Below, piece by piece: positions 1 through 8,411 of a stretch of DNA of 64,000 bases. The stretch's first letter is position 1, and every line of letters begins with the position of its first letter. A program made the position numbers and the translations under genes. The DNA comes from Sphingobacterium sp. (GTDB lineage Bacteria; Bacteroidota; Bacteroidia; Sphingobacteriales; Sphingobacteriaceae), in assembly GCA_031277685.1 (NCBI GenBank), contig JAITLV010000140.1:1-64000 (forward strand), given 5' to 3'. The notes beneath the pieces are model-generated. The model was not told the origin of the DNA. It was given only the letters and a program-made list of their open reading frames with translations, and ran no database searches.

Positions 1-515
1 GCACTGTAGGCGCCCGGCTCAGCGCTTTTTTGCCACACGCGTACACCGGCCACACGACCAGTCAGCATATTTTGTGGGTTTTCATTCTTTGTCTGTCTCA
101 TTTCAGTACCCTTCACCGATGCAATCGCACCCGTAAGTGATTGCTTCCGCTGTGTACCGTAACCGACGACAACAACAGTTTCCAATTGGGTGTCATCGTT
201 CTCCAATACGACATTAATCGTGGTCTTTCCATCAGTGAGCTCTTCCTTCGCGTTAAAGCCAATCGATTTAAATAAAAGCTTTTTCCCCTCCGGAACAACG
301 ATCGTATAACTACCGTCTGCGTTGGTCGTTGTCTCGATGCGAGTACCAGCATTCTGAACGGAGATCGTTACCCCCGCAATAGGTTTATTATCACGGTCGA
401 GGACTTTCCCTGTGACATTTTTCTGTTGCGCCCAACTGATGGACGGAATACCCAGCGCCAGCAGCACGAGCAGTGTGCTAAGTCGCCGCCTTGATTTCCC
501 TATATCCTTTTTCAT
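1..515 (-). CDS. SusC-like TonB-dependent receptor, N-terminal part (cut by window edge)
   Basis: About 171 residues are visible; the gene runs off the left edge. I translated it from the ATG at 515. It begins with a signal peptide ending near SISWAQQ. A carboxypeptidase-regulatory-like (CNA-B type) domain follows with GKVLDRDNKPIAGVTISV, then the SusC hallmark VVVVGYGTQRKQSLTGAIAS at the start of the plug. SusC proteins are outer-membrane barrels that import oligosaccharides with a SusD lipoprotein, which would lie beyond the edge. No STN domain precedes the regulatory domain, so control by FecR/ECF sigma is not expected. It lies downstream of the GH76 gene on the same strand (132-bp gap), suggesting uptake of mannan fragments. 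The family is certain; the substrate is inferred. Confidence 0.93.
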   Translation of the reverse strand, partial: MKKDIGKSRRRLSTLLVLLALGIPSISWAQQKNVTGKVLDRDNKPIAGVTISVQNAGTRIETTTNADGSYTIVVPEGKKLLFKSIGFNAKEELTDGKTTINVVLENDDTQLETVVVVGYGTQRKQSLTGAIASVKGTEMRQTKNENPQNMLTGRVAGVRVWQKSAEPGAYS

Positions 516-566
516 CTGTATAAATTGGTTTTTAAATAGTGATTAAGCTATCTTGATGTATTTCAT

Positions 567-580
567 GGGCTCGCGAGCCC
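567..580. other. Perfect 14-bp GC-rich palindrome between GH76 and susC
   Basis: GGGCTCGCGAGCCC is a perfect palindrome in the 132-bp gap between the GH76 gene and the susC-like gene. No T-run follows on the minus strand, so it is not a classic terminator. It may be an mRNA hairpin that sets different levels of the two cistrons, or a protein site. Confidence 0.4.
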
Positions 581-647
581 GGTTTTCATTGGTATTCGTT
601 TTTACTGGCTTCAGGATCATTGCGACCGAAGCCTCTTACTAATCAGG

Positions 648-2105
648 TTATTTGCCAGCTTGATATTGGGACAGTAGCGCATACTGCGTCGCATAAGCGA
701 ACATAAACATCCCCTCCAGGTTATTTTTGTTTTGGTCAGCATGCCATCCACTCAATAGGTCCGGTGGCATTAGGCCGGAACGTAAAAAATGTGTATAACC
801 ATAATCCAAATTCTGCTGAAAGGAGTCCATGTAACTTGCTGCCTGTTCAAAGACTGGAGAAATTTGAAGAAATCCCTTGAGTAAGATACCGTTAAACCAG
901 TTGTTAAAGCCGTCCGATGCATAGCTATAGTACGCTGGAACCTGCCCTCCCAGTTTGGCAAAGTGCTGGAAACTGGCATCAGTTAACTTCTTGCCATCTT
1001 CCAAATAAGTCTGAGCACGCGTAGCACGGTACAAGTCGGCCGCGCCAGAAATCATTGTTCCACTATTGTAGGAAAACGAAGTTCCAACAGCTTTTCTTAA
1101 TTGGGTATTTTTGCGATACGTTATACCGTCAACGATTTCATAGGCAATGGTACAATCTGGATAACAGTCGCCCATCATATCGTCATAAACACCTTTACTA
1201 TTCAATAAGTGATCTTTTTGCCAAGCATAAATCCTTTTAGCAAAATCCAAATAAAAATCGCTTTTCAGTAGTTTTTTTGAACGACGTGATTGTTTGTCTT
1301 TTGCGTCAATGTACTTGTATGTTATCTGATCTTTCTTTTTCTTGTAGATTTCATGCAGCCAAACCAACGGGCTAATAATAGGTGCGTTGCTACAGGCATG
1401 CTTGGTCACATACCCCGGTCCCCAGGGAATCCCTCCATTTTCATTGCCTTTATCATTTAAAGTACAGTCCCATCCATCCAATACATACGCGGTCAGATAT
1501 TCTGCTTCCTTCAAATACGTATCTTTTCCAGTCAGATGATAGGCTTCTATTAATTCCCTGATCATCCACATTTGATCGTCATAGACATTTAAGACGCCCT
1601 TCACATTTGCTGTACCTTTGTCTCTCGCTCGATCGACCGCATAGACTGTCCAGTCCTGCGTTTGTGTAAAAGAAACAAGATTAAAGGTTCCCAAATAATA
1701 GGCGGCATTTTGATGAAGCTGGTTCAACAGATCCACATAGCGCTTATAATGTCTGTCAAATAACGCATGGTCGCCTTTTACTTTCTGTGCTTTAAGACCA
1801 TTTAAAATCGCATTAACAGCCTCTATCGACGCTGAATACATCCACACACTCGCTTTTTCCTCGGGACGTGCTTTCGTATCCGGATTATAGAAACGATACA
1901 TAGACCGTCCGTCCGCCGAAAAATAAATTTCAATAGATCGGTCAACCAGTTCCATCGCACGAATCAAATTTTGCTCCTGCGTAGCCCGATAAGTTTTGAT
2001 GGTGCCTATGGAAAAAGAAGTTTGGGTTTCTGCATGAATCTGCTGAACCGTCATCATTGAGACAGAAGCAACAAAGATAATTTGCAGCTTTTTAAAGACT
2101 TTCAT
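648..2105 (-). CDS. Glycoside hydrolase family 76 protein (alpha-1,6-mannanase-like)
   Basis: A 485-residue protein with a signal peptide (residues 1-25, ending IHA). The GH76 fold is an (alpha/alpha)6 barrel that hydrolyses alpha-1,6-mannan backbones such as fungal cell-wall mannan. The catalytic aspartate pair is visible as VYDDQMW (D176, D177), followed by ENGGIPWGP (about 222-230), also typical of the family. Length fits a single-domain GH76. No lipobox is seen, so the protein is probably periplasmic. It is the first gene of a minus-strand unit leading into a SusC receptor, and is divergent from a membrane-anchored regulator starting at 2466. The enzyme family is clear; fungal mannan as substrate is inferred from family knowledge. 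Confidence 0.9.
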   Translation of the reverse strand: MKVFKKLQIIFVASVSMMTVQQIHAETQTSFSIGTIKTYRATQEQNLIRAMELVDRSIEIYFSADGRSMYRFYNPDTKARPEEKASVWMYSASIEAVNAILNGLKAQKVKGDHALFDRHYKRYVDLLNQLHQNAAYYLGTFNLVSFTQTQDWTVYAVDRARDKGTANVKGVLNVYDDQMWMIRELIEAYHLTGKDTYLKEAEYLTAYVLDGWDCTLNDKGNENGGIPWGPGYVTKHACSNAPIISPLVWLHEIYKKKKDQITYKYIDAKDKQSRRSKKLLKSDFYLDFAKRIYAWQKDHLLNSKGVYDDMMGDCYPDCTIAYEIVDGITYRKNTQLRKAVGTSFSYNSGTMISGAADLYRATRAQTYLEDGKKLTDASFQHFAKLGGQVPAYYSYASDGFNNWFNGILLKGFLQISPVFEQAASYMDSFQQNLDYGYTHFLRSGLMPPDLLSGWHADQNKNNLEGMFMFAYATQYALLSQYQAGK

Positions 2106-2194
2106 AAGTAAGATTTCGATTTATAATTAGTTCGAATTCCGACCGAAAATAGCAGCAGGAATTCTAACGCAAGGTAATGTGTGCAGATTAAATT

Positions 2195-2216
2195 TTGGGT
2201 TAAAATTGGGTTAAAA
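2195..2216. promoter_or_regulatory. Perfect tandem 11-bp direct repeat, candidate operator
   Basis: TTGGGTTAAAA occurs twice head to tail (2195-2205, 2206-2216) in the divergent region between the GH76 gene and the membrane regulator. Spacing of one helical turn is how SARP and OmpR/PhoB-type winged helices read direct repeats. A weak TAnnTTTG-like -7 element for GH76 (TATTTTCG, minus strand, 2151-2144) lies about 44 bp downstream of the repeat, which places the repeat where an activator would sit. The rest of the 2106-2465 gap shows nothing else clear. Confidence 0.5.
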
Positions 2217-2465
2217 CGCAAAAATAAAACGATAACCCGATCTCCATTGACAAGACATCGAACCGTAAGTTACTGGATGAGCCACTACAATTGTAACACA
2301 GCTTTTATTTTACTGAGCGCATTTTTTTGCATACTTTTAAATCTGTAAGATATTGATAAGGGATATACTAACCATTACTATATTTCATAAAAAGCCGACA
2401 TGGAGGATTTTAGATGGGACAAGTCTTTGTCGATAACTATTGGATTAAGTTTTTTTGATTTCACT

Positions 2466-4982
2466 ATGCGAGGCTGTATATTATATATTGTTTTTTTTCT
2501 TTTAATTCCGACACTTTCCAGATCCCAAGGTCTCAAATTTAGAGGCGCACATGAACCCATCGATAAACGTACCTCCTATGAACTCTTTGACAAAAAAGAA
2601 ATTTCTTTTGAAGAGGAGTTTACCCTAAAGTTTCAATTATCCATTTATTCCTCAAATTCCCTGGGCAATATTTTCCGTGTTAAGAATAAAGACAATAACA
2701 CGATTTACAATTTATTTTATGATGAAGAAGGTGGTAACTGTATTTTCCGCTTGAACGAAGAAGGTAAAAGCAGTCTCATTATCGCAAAAATAAACCAGCA
2801 ACAATTGTTCAAGGAGGAATGGATCGATATCCAGTTAACTTTTGATCTTCGGCAGCAACTATTCAAGCTTAACATACAAAATGAGACTTTTCAGTCACCA
2901 AAAGTGAACCTTCCACAGCACTACCGGCCCCAGGTTATTTTTGGGAAAAGTGACTATCTGATCGATGTTCCGACGATGTCTATCAGAAATGTCCGGATTG
3001 GAAACACAGAAAAAAGTTATTTATTTCCGTTAAGGGAAAACATGGGCAATATCGTCCATGATGAAAATGGCAATGCCTATGGTTATGCCTCCAATCCAAC
3101 CTGGTTAATTGTAGATTCTTACCGCTGGAAAGATCTCTTTGCTAGCAGTTCATTATCACAGGCTGGTTCCGGTTATAATCAACGAACTAAAGAGATTTAC
3201 TACTTCAATCAAGATTCCATCACGATATACAATGTAAAAAATAGTCAGACAAAAAAACTTGGCTTTCAGAGACCATGTCCAGTCAAACTGGTTCTGGCGA
3301 ACAATTTTATTGACACCACGACCAATAGGCTATATGTCTATGAACTGTTCTATACCCAGCCCTATCAGGGTCCAACCGTAGCGAGCCTTGATCTGCAAAA
3401 TTTTGAATGGCGGGTGGAAAGCAGTGACCTGATGAAAAAAGAGTTAAATCATCATGGTTCTTTTTATGACGGACAACATCGACAATTCTATATCTTCGGG
3501 GGTTATGGAAATATGGCTTACAGTGGACAATTTAACCAATATAGTTTAGATTCTGGCAAATGGCAAACTGTTGACGGCTGGACGGGCGACAAGATTTTTC
3601 CACGTTATTTCCTTTCTGCCGGACAAGGCGCCCATAATCGAACAGCTTATATCTTTGGGGGCATGGGCAATGAATCTGGGGAACACATCGTGGGACGAAA
3701 ATATCTCTATGATTTCTATCAAATAAATCTGGATACAAAGAAAATTACTAAAAAATGGGATCTTCTTTGGAAAGATAAACATATTGTACCAGCCCGGGGC
3801 TTGGTTTTCCCTGATAGCAGCCACTTTTATAGCTTATGTTATTCGGAGTATCTGACTAAATCGAATATACAATTGTATCGCTTTTCTATAAAAGATGGAA
3901 GTTTTGATATATTGGGAGATTCTATTCCGATCTATTCCGATAAAATAAGTACACATGCCCAACTTTATTACGATCAGCAATTAGGTCGGCTGTTGGTGTT
4001 GGTTCAGGAATCAAAAGATGATATACAATCTACCTTAAAGGTATATTCTTTAAATATGACGCCAATACCCCTTACCGAATTAAATAGCTTCCCTTCATCC
4101 GGATCAAATTACAGGGTATTCCTACTGCTGCTGTTAGGTACTGTAGCTGGCATTGCTGTTTATTTCTTCTGGCGAAGAAATGGCAACAAAACAAAATTCT
4201 CAGGTTTAAACAAACAAATTGATTATACAAATTCTTCAATTTCAGATACCACGAGCATTCAAATACCGCAAAAAGAGGAATTATCACGGCCGAATGCCAT
4301 TTTTCTATTTGGCGAGTTCCGTGCCTTTGACCGCAACAAACGTGATATCTCTTATTTATTCAGTACCAAATTAAAACAAGCATTTTGTCTTATCCTGTCC
4401 AATAGATCAGGGATCAGTTCCCCCTATTTCAGTCAGATGATGTGGCCTGACAAATCGGAAGATAAAGTAAAGAATTCAAGAGGGGTAACGATTAATCATC
4501 TCAGAAAAGTGCTGAGTGAATTTAAAGGAATAGAGCTCATACACAAACAAGGGCGATTCATCATTGAACGAACAGATGAATTTTATTGTGACTATGTAGA
4601 TTGTATTGAATTGATGGCGAATCCTGTAGATGCTTCAGCAGATAGATTGATCCAGATCATTCAACGGGGCAAATTTTTACAGGGACTGGATCTACCCCTA
4701 TTTGATCCGCTAAAAACCGAGGTTGAACAAAATTTATTGCCATTTTTATTGACCGAACTCCAAAAGGCTGCGCACGGTCACTTCCATAAGAAAAGCATTG
4801 AGATAGCGCATACTATATTCTTATTGGACCCCCTGAATGAGGAGGCTTTATTTTCTGAAGTAAAAGCAATGGTTGCGTTAAATCAGCCGAATGAAGCGCG
4901 TATCAAATTTCAGCACTTTTGTCTCAACTATAGACAGCTGATGAATGAAGACTTCCCTTATAGTCTGGACAGTATTATATAA
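2466..4982 (+). CDS. Transmembrane kelch/lectin-like sensor fused to a SARP-type DNA-binding domain
   Basis: From the ATG at 2466 the protein is 838 residues; an in-frame ATG at 2400 would put 22 residues before an otherwise clean signal peptide (MRGCILYIVFFLLIPTLSRS), so I prefer 2466. Order: signal peptide 1-20; a concanavalin/LamG-like beta domain to about 190; a kelch-like beta-propeller with FYIFGGYGN (about 341) and AYIFGGMGN (about 393); one TM helix at about 551-570 followed by WRR (positive-inside); a winged helix at about 611-700 with SPYFSQMMWPD and GVTINHLRKVLSE; and a C-terminal BTAD/TPR-like helical tail. This topology puts the sensor in the periplasm and the DNA-binding part in the cytoplasm: a one-component membrane regulator. 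It is divergent from GH76-susC, its likely target. Individual domain calls are by eye; the overall architecture is well supported. Confidence 0.75.
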   Translation: MRGCILYIVFFLLIPTLSRSQGLKFRGAHEPIDKRTSYELFDKKEISFEEEFTLKFQLSIYSSNSLGNIFRVKNKDNNTIYNLFYDEEGGNCIFRLNEEGKSSLIIAKINQQQLFKEEWIDIQLTFDLRQQLFKLNIQNETFQSPKVNLPQHYRPQVIFGKSDYLIDVPTMSIRNVRIGNTEKSYLFPLRENMGNIVHDENGNAYGYASNPTWLIVDSYRWKDLFASSSLSQAGSGYNQRTKEIYYFNQDSITIYNVKNSQTKKLGFQRPCPVKLVLANNFIDTTTNRLYVYELFYTQPYQGPTVASLDLQNFEWRVESSDLMKKELNHHGSFYDGQHRQFYIFGGYGNMAYSGQFNQYSLDSGKWQTVDGWTGDKIFPRYFLSAGQGAHNRTAYIFGGMGNESGEHIVGRKYLYDFYQINLDTKKITKKWDLLWKDKHIVPARGLVFPDSSHFYSLCYSEYLTKSNIQLYRFSIKDGSFDILGDSIPIYSDKISTHAQLYYDQQLGRLLVLVQESKDDIQSTLKVYSLNMTPIPLTELNSFPSSGSNYRVFLLLLLGTVAGIAVYFFWRRNGNKTKFSGLNKQIDYTNSSISDTTSIQIPQKEELSRPNAIFLFGEFRAFDRNKRDISYLFSTKLKQAFCLILSNRSGISSPYFSQMMWPDKSEDKVKNSRGVTINHLRKVLSEFKGIELIHKQGRFIIERTDEFYCDYVDCIELMANPVDASADRLIQIIQRGKFLQGLDLPLFDPLKTEVEQNLLPFLLTELQKAAHGHFHKKSIEIAHTIFLLDPLNEEALFSEVKAMVALNQPNEARIKFQHFCLNYRQLMNEDFPYSLDSII

Positions 4983-4985
4983 AAT

Positions 4986-5019
4986 AAGGCCAATCATACC
5001 TAAATGTATGACTGGCCTT
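4986..5019. terminator. Bidirectional hairpin terminator
   Basis: Fourteen-base arms (4986-4999 and 5006-5019), one G-T pair, loop of six. It sits between the convergent ends of the membrane regulator and the DUF1275 gene. The T-rich side (TTATTTTA) follows the stem on the minus strand. Confidence 0.75.
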
Positions 5020-5045
5020 GCTTACAATTCACAGCTACAGAAAAA

Positions 5046-5795
5046 CTAAGAAACTAATACCTCACGATGACGCCTTACAAATTGTTTTTTGAGTAGATAT
5101 AGTTTGTAGTGATCATACAGACCGATGATCAACAGGACAAAACATACTACATAAAATGTCTTATTGGACAGATAAGTGAAAGAGATTCCGCTTAATAAGC
5201 CGCCTAATACATAACTTGTAACAATAGCGAGCAACAAATGAAATTTATCAACCAAAGCCTTGTTACTTCTGTTTGCTTCTTTTGTAAACATGGATATTAA
5301 TATCGCCAAATCAGTTGTTAATCCGGTTAAATGCGTTGTCTTCACGACCGAATTAGATATACTTGCTGTCAATCCATTTTGCAAGCCCATCGCAAATAAT
5401 AAGGCACCGACCAATATTTCGGTTTCCTTTAAAGAATCTTCGTAGAAAACATCCAGGTATATCCCCACAAATAATATACTTATGATCTCCAGTGCCAGGG
5501 GAATAGAATGTGTTAAATAAGCACTGAACTTACCTTTGCCATGAATGATAATTAAGTTGGAAAGCATGCTCCCAACTAAAAATAATAAGATCCAAAACAA
5601 AACAACAGCCCCCTGATACCAATTTCCTTTCGCTACTTCCTGTGCAAAAACGGCATAATATCCTGTTACATTTGATGTAAAGGAAAAGAATACAATAACC
5701 GAAGCGACATTAACCATTCCGGCAGAAAATGCCGTTATTCCGCCTAATTTAATATTATCTTGAATTGTTCTATGATTGCTATATTTTCTTAGCAT
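5046..5795 (-). CDS. YoaK/DUF1275 family membrane protein
   Basis: A 249-residue polytopic membrane protein with about six hydrophobic segments. It carries the DUF1275 hallmarks MGLQNGLTASIS and KTTHLTGLTTDLA in mid-protein. The family is inner-membrane and of unsettled function; a transport role is often supposed. Its start overlaps the preceding small membrane-protein gene by 17 bp, and that gene overlaps the USP-like gene by 14 bp, so the three form one translationally coupled operon reading 6784 to 5046. The bidirectional hairpin at 4986-5019 closes the operon. Confidence 0.85.
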   Translation of the reverse strand: MLRKYSNHRTIQDNIKLGGITAFSAGMVNVASVIVFFSFTSNVTGYYAVFAQEVAKGNWYQGAVVLFWILLFLVGSMLSNLIIIHGKGKFSAYLTHSIPLALEIISILFVGIYLDVFYEDSLKETEILVGALLFAMGLQNGLTASISNSVVKTTHLTGLTTDLAILISMFTKEANRSNKALVDKFHLLLAIVTSYVLGGLLSGISFTYLSNKTFYVVCFVLLIIGLYDHYKLYLLKKQFVRRHREVLVS

Positions 5796-6279
5796 ATTTT
5801 TCTTTTCCTCCTTTTTTCAGCACGATACGTGCTATCCCTTTCGTCTGCATATCCAAATTGAGATGCAAGATCAACTGTTTTTTGTTTAGTTTTTGTATGA
5901 CAAAACTTTCTACTAGTTCATTATTTTTTCGAAGTTCAAGAATATGTCCTCTTCCTTTCAAAAACCAGTTGTACTGTTTATCCTTATGGTGAGCAATAAA
6001 ATTCTTTTCACCCATTCTTTCAAAATGCCATAAACCATCCTGTAGCGGCGGCAAATGAGCGATGGCGGCATCTTTGATTCCTTCATGGATAATTGCCTGT
6101 TTTTTAAAAGTTGGCGATTTCTCCACCTTTTCAAAGTACCAGCCCTGTTCTTCCCACTCGCCTTCTAAAAGCCGTTCGGGATTTTCATAAAGCATGACCA
6201 TCGCTGATGCCCCCAGAAGCAACAATGCCAGAAAGACAAAGTTGAATCTTGCTAATATTTTTCTTTTAATAGTTAACAT
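5779..6279 (-). CDS. Hypothetical single-pass membrane protein
   Basis: A 166-residue protein from the ATG at 6279 (MLTIKRKIL), chosen because a TM segment follows directly (RFNFVFLALLLLGASAMVML, about residues 10-30). The open frame extends 27 codons upstream, but those overlap the previous gene. The rest is a charged, beta-rich extracytoplasmic domain containing GEWEEQGWYFEKVE and GLWHFERMGEKNF, reminiscent of small lipocalin/META-like folds. I do not recognise a named family. It overlaps the upstream gene by 14 bp and the downstream DUF1275 gene by 17 bp, so the three are very likely co-translated. Confidence 0.65.
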   Translation of the reverse strand: MLTIKRKILARFNFVFLALLLLGASAMVMLYENPERLLEGEWEEQGWYFEKVEKSPTFKKQAIIHEGIKDAAIAHLPPLQDGLWHFERMGEKNFIAHHKDKQYNWFLKGRGHILELRKNNELVESFVIQKLNKKQLILHLNLDMQTKGIARIVLKKGGKEKYAKKI

Positions 6280-6784
6280 CCCATTTTTTGTTAAAAAATA
6301 AATCCGCCAAGACATTTCCTTCAGTTTTGTATGTTGCCGGTTTTTCGACGATGTCGACATGCTTACGTTTACTTTTGTTCATGTGCAACAAAGCTTTACC
6401 AACATCAAAGAAGTGTCTCGTTCTTTTCTCAAATTCATAATCTGTTGGAATTTTGACCTCGTCAATGCGAGCCCCATGCAGATAATGATGTAAATAATTA
6501 GGATTGTCTGTACCGATAATATCGGCATAGATATTTAGTTTACGATTTTCGTAACGATGGCAGATCATTTGACAAGCTTTCAAAAAATCCTCCGACTGAA
6601 GGTCATTAAGTTGATCTGCTAATGTGATTCCCAATAACTCACTGATTGATGTACTGCTTTTATTTCCATAGACCAAAATAATGTCTAGTTGCTCAGCCCT
6701 TGACTGTTCAATACTATGGATTACAAAAAAAAGTGAATCAATTGTAAAGTCACTTGGAATCAATACGCGTGTCGTTTTTGCCAT
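6266..6784 (-). CDS. Universal-stress-protein-like hypothetical protein
   Basis: A 172-residue protein from the ATG at 6784; a TTG two codons upstream is less likely. The N-terminus RVLIPSDFTIDSLFFVIHS followed by LDIILVYG has the beta-alpha-beta pattern of UspA domains (compare LVPTDFS...A...A and LLHV). The C-terminal ATP-binding GxxGxxxxG motif of classical Usp proteins is not visible, and the end is basic (NKSKRKHVD). It may be a degenerate Usp domain; the function is unknown. It is the first gene of the three-gene operon and has the ATTARAA repeat array directly upstream, so it is probably controlled by an OmpR-type regulator such as the neighbouring one. Confidence 0.6.
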   Translation of the reverse strand: MAKTTRVLIPSDFTIDSLFFVIHSIEQSRAEQLDIILVYGNKSSTSISELLGITLADQLNDLQSEDFLKACQMICHRYENRKLNIYADIIGTDNPNYLHHYLHGARIDEVKIPTDYEFEKRTRHFFDVGKALLHMNKSKRKHVDIVEKPATYKTEGNVLADLFFNKKWDVNY

Positions 6785-6851
6785 GCCCAATTATTTTTAA
6801 CAAAGTTAATGGGCACACATGGCAATGGAATGAAGCTAGAATTAGCTTTTC

Positions 6852-7048
6852 ATTAGAATTTTAAGTAGTGTATTAGAATGAGATTAAAATGTGGCACAAA
6901 GATTAAAATAAGATTAAAACTTACTTCCGGCCTTGTAATACAGTTAAAAGCTTTCCGGTAATTTGAAAAGATTAGCTTTTCATTAGAAATTTAACGACCC
7001 TATTAAAATGATATGAAAAATAGGCTGGAGGTTAGAATATCATTAAAA
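6852..7048. promoter_or_regulatory. Array of ATTARAA direct repeats, candidate OmpR-type operator
   Basis: ATTAGAA or ATTAAAA occurs at 6852, 6872, 6883, 6902, 6913, 6982, 7002 and 7042, all in the same orientation. Steps of 11, 19-20 and 11 bp keep the sites on one face of the helix. A longer direct repeat TTAGCTTTTCATTAGAA occurs at 6842 and 6972. On the minus strand the core reads TTTTAATCTTATTTTAAT, two 7-mers with a 4-bp gap, like PhoB/OmpR-family boxes. It lies upstream of the operon starting at 6784 and just after the kinase gene. Confidence 0.55.
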
Positions 7049-8401
7049 CCGGATATAAGTCGGCAATTCAATCTCCACAGTTGTCCCTTCCCCGACGATG
7101 GAATTGACTTTTAATGTTCCACCATGAAGCTTTATTATATTTCTCGCCAACGGTAGACCAATGCCATAGCCATCTATACCATTGGTATTGGAGGCCCTAA
7201 AATAGGGATCATAAATATGCCCCAATTCCTTTGAAGGAATTCCAATTCCCTTGTCTTTTATCAGAATAAATACTTTGTTGTCCAACGCCCCTAAAGCGAT
7301 ATAAGCAGTTCTATTGGGGGAGTACTTACAGGCATTGCTAATGATATTGGATAAAGCGAGTTGCAGTAAAATTGCATTTCCATTGACTTTGAGCCGCATG
7401 CTATCGTCTGGCAGTAAACTAAAATCGGTCGTAATTTTAAATTTATCATTGATCGCCTTAACCGTCAACTCGGCATCCATGACAATCTGATCGATGCGAA
7501 CGGGATTAAATGCTGTCGAATTACTCACAAAGCCAGTACGAGCCAACAATAAAAGTGCTTTGGTTTTTTTTTCTAAATGCTCGGCAGATTCAATGATTTT
7601 ACATAGTGTTCGTTGATATTCCTCAACCGTCCTTTCTTTGGAAAGCGCCAAATCAGCTTGTCCAATAATCGAGGTCAAAGGTGTATTCAACTCGTGTGAC
7701 GCATTACTGATAAAGTTTTTTTGGGTTTCAAATGAAGTCTCCAAGCGCGTCAACATACTATTGAAAGTAAGCGTTAAATCATGAAGCTCACCTTTATATT
7801 TATCCTCATCCAAGCGCTTATCCAAATTTTCAGAACCAATTTGCTGGACTTCTTTCATCATGGTCAGAATAGGTTTCAAAAACGATCGTTTCATAAAAAC
7901 AGAAACCACCAAAATAAAGAGAATACCCAATATCAAACTAATAATAAGCAGGTTGCGCAAATATGCAAGGTGATGAGTATAAAAATAGTTCTCCGCAGAT
8001 GCACCAATGATATAGTTTTTATTGTCTTTTGAAAAGTACTTGGTCGAATAGAATTGGTGCCCGGCTTTAAAATTTGATGTCCCTTTCTTGTTAATTTTAT
8101 CCCATAATTCAGTATAGAAACCTTGGCTTCTTATAATTTTTCCATCCTTGTCAAACTCTACCAAAAATTCATGCTGATTATTCAAATTTTCTATAAAATC
8201 CAGACTCCATTGATCTGATTCTGAAGCTGATTTACTGTTGAGAAATTTCTCCGCGGCGATATTTCGTCGTAGATCCAGGCGTTTATAAAAATCCGTAAAG
8301 GCAAAGTTGGTAATGGAATAGAAGATAAAGCCAACAAAACAGCTGACATATACAACCAATATCGCAATAAGATAGATGAGTTTTCTATTATAATTATTCA
8401 T
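7043..8401 (-). CDS. Sensor histidine kinase (OmpR-partner class)
   Basis: A 452-residue membrane kinase: TM1 at about 8-30, a periplasmic region to about 145, TM2 at about 150-170, HAMP to about 225, then the dimerisation/phosphoacceptor box ISNASHELNTPLTS with H236. The HATPase domain shows N-box ISNACKYSPN, G1 DKGIGIP and G2 GYGIGLPLA. It autophosphorylates and passes the phosphate to the response regulator encoded 10 bp upstream (8412-9137). The signal is unknown; the periplasmic domain is small, without cysteine or histidine clusters that would point to a metal. Its last bases overlap the final repeat of the ATTARAA array. Confidence 0.93.
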   Translation of the reverse strand: MNNYNRKLIYLIAILVVYVSCFVGFIFYSITNFAFTDFYKRLDLRRNIAAEKFLNSKSASESDQWSLDFIENLNNQHEFLVEFDKDGKIIRSQGFYTELWDKINKKGTSNFKAGHQFYSTKYFSKDNKNYIIGASAENYFYTHHLAYLRNLLIISLILGILFILVVSVFMKRSFLKPILTMMKEVQQIGSENLDKRLDEDKYKGELHDLTLTFNSMLTRLETSFETQKNFISNASHELNTPLTSIIGQADLALSKERTVEEYQRTLCKIIESAEHLEKKTKALLLLARTGFVSNSTAFNPVRIDQIVMDAELTVKAINDKFKITTDFSLLPDDSMRLKVNGNAILLQLALSNIISNACKYSPNRTAYIALGALDNKVFILIKDKGIGIPSKELGHIYDPYFRASNTNGIDGYGIGLPLARNIIKLHGGTLKVNSIVGEGTTVEIELPTYIRF

Positions 8402-8411
8402 TTTAAGGTAT

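Noticed and set aside
2400..2465. Extra 22 residues at the start of the membrane regulator
   Set aside because: They would hide an otherwise clean signal peptide that begins at the ATG at 2466.
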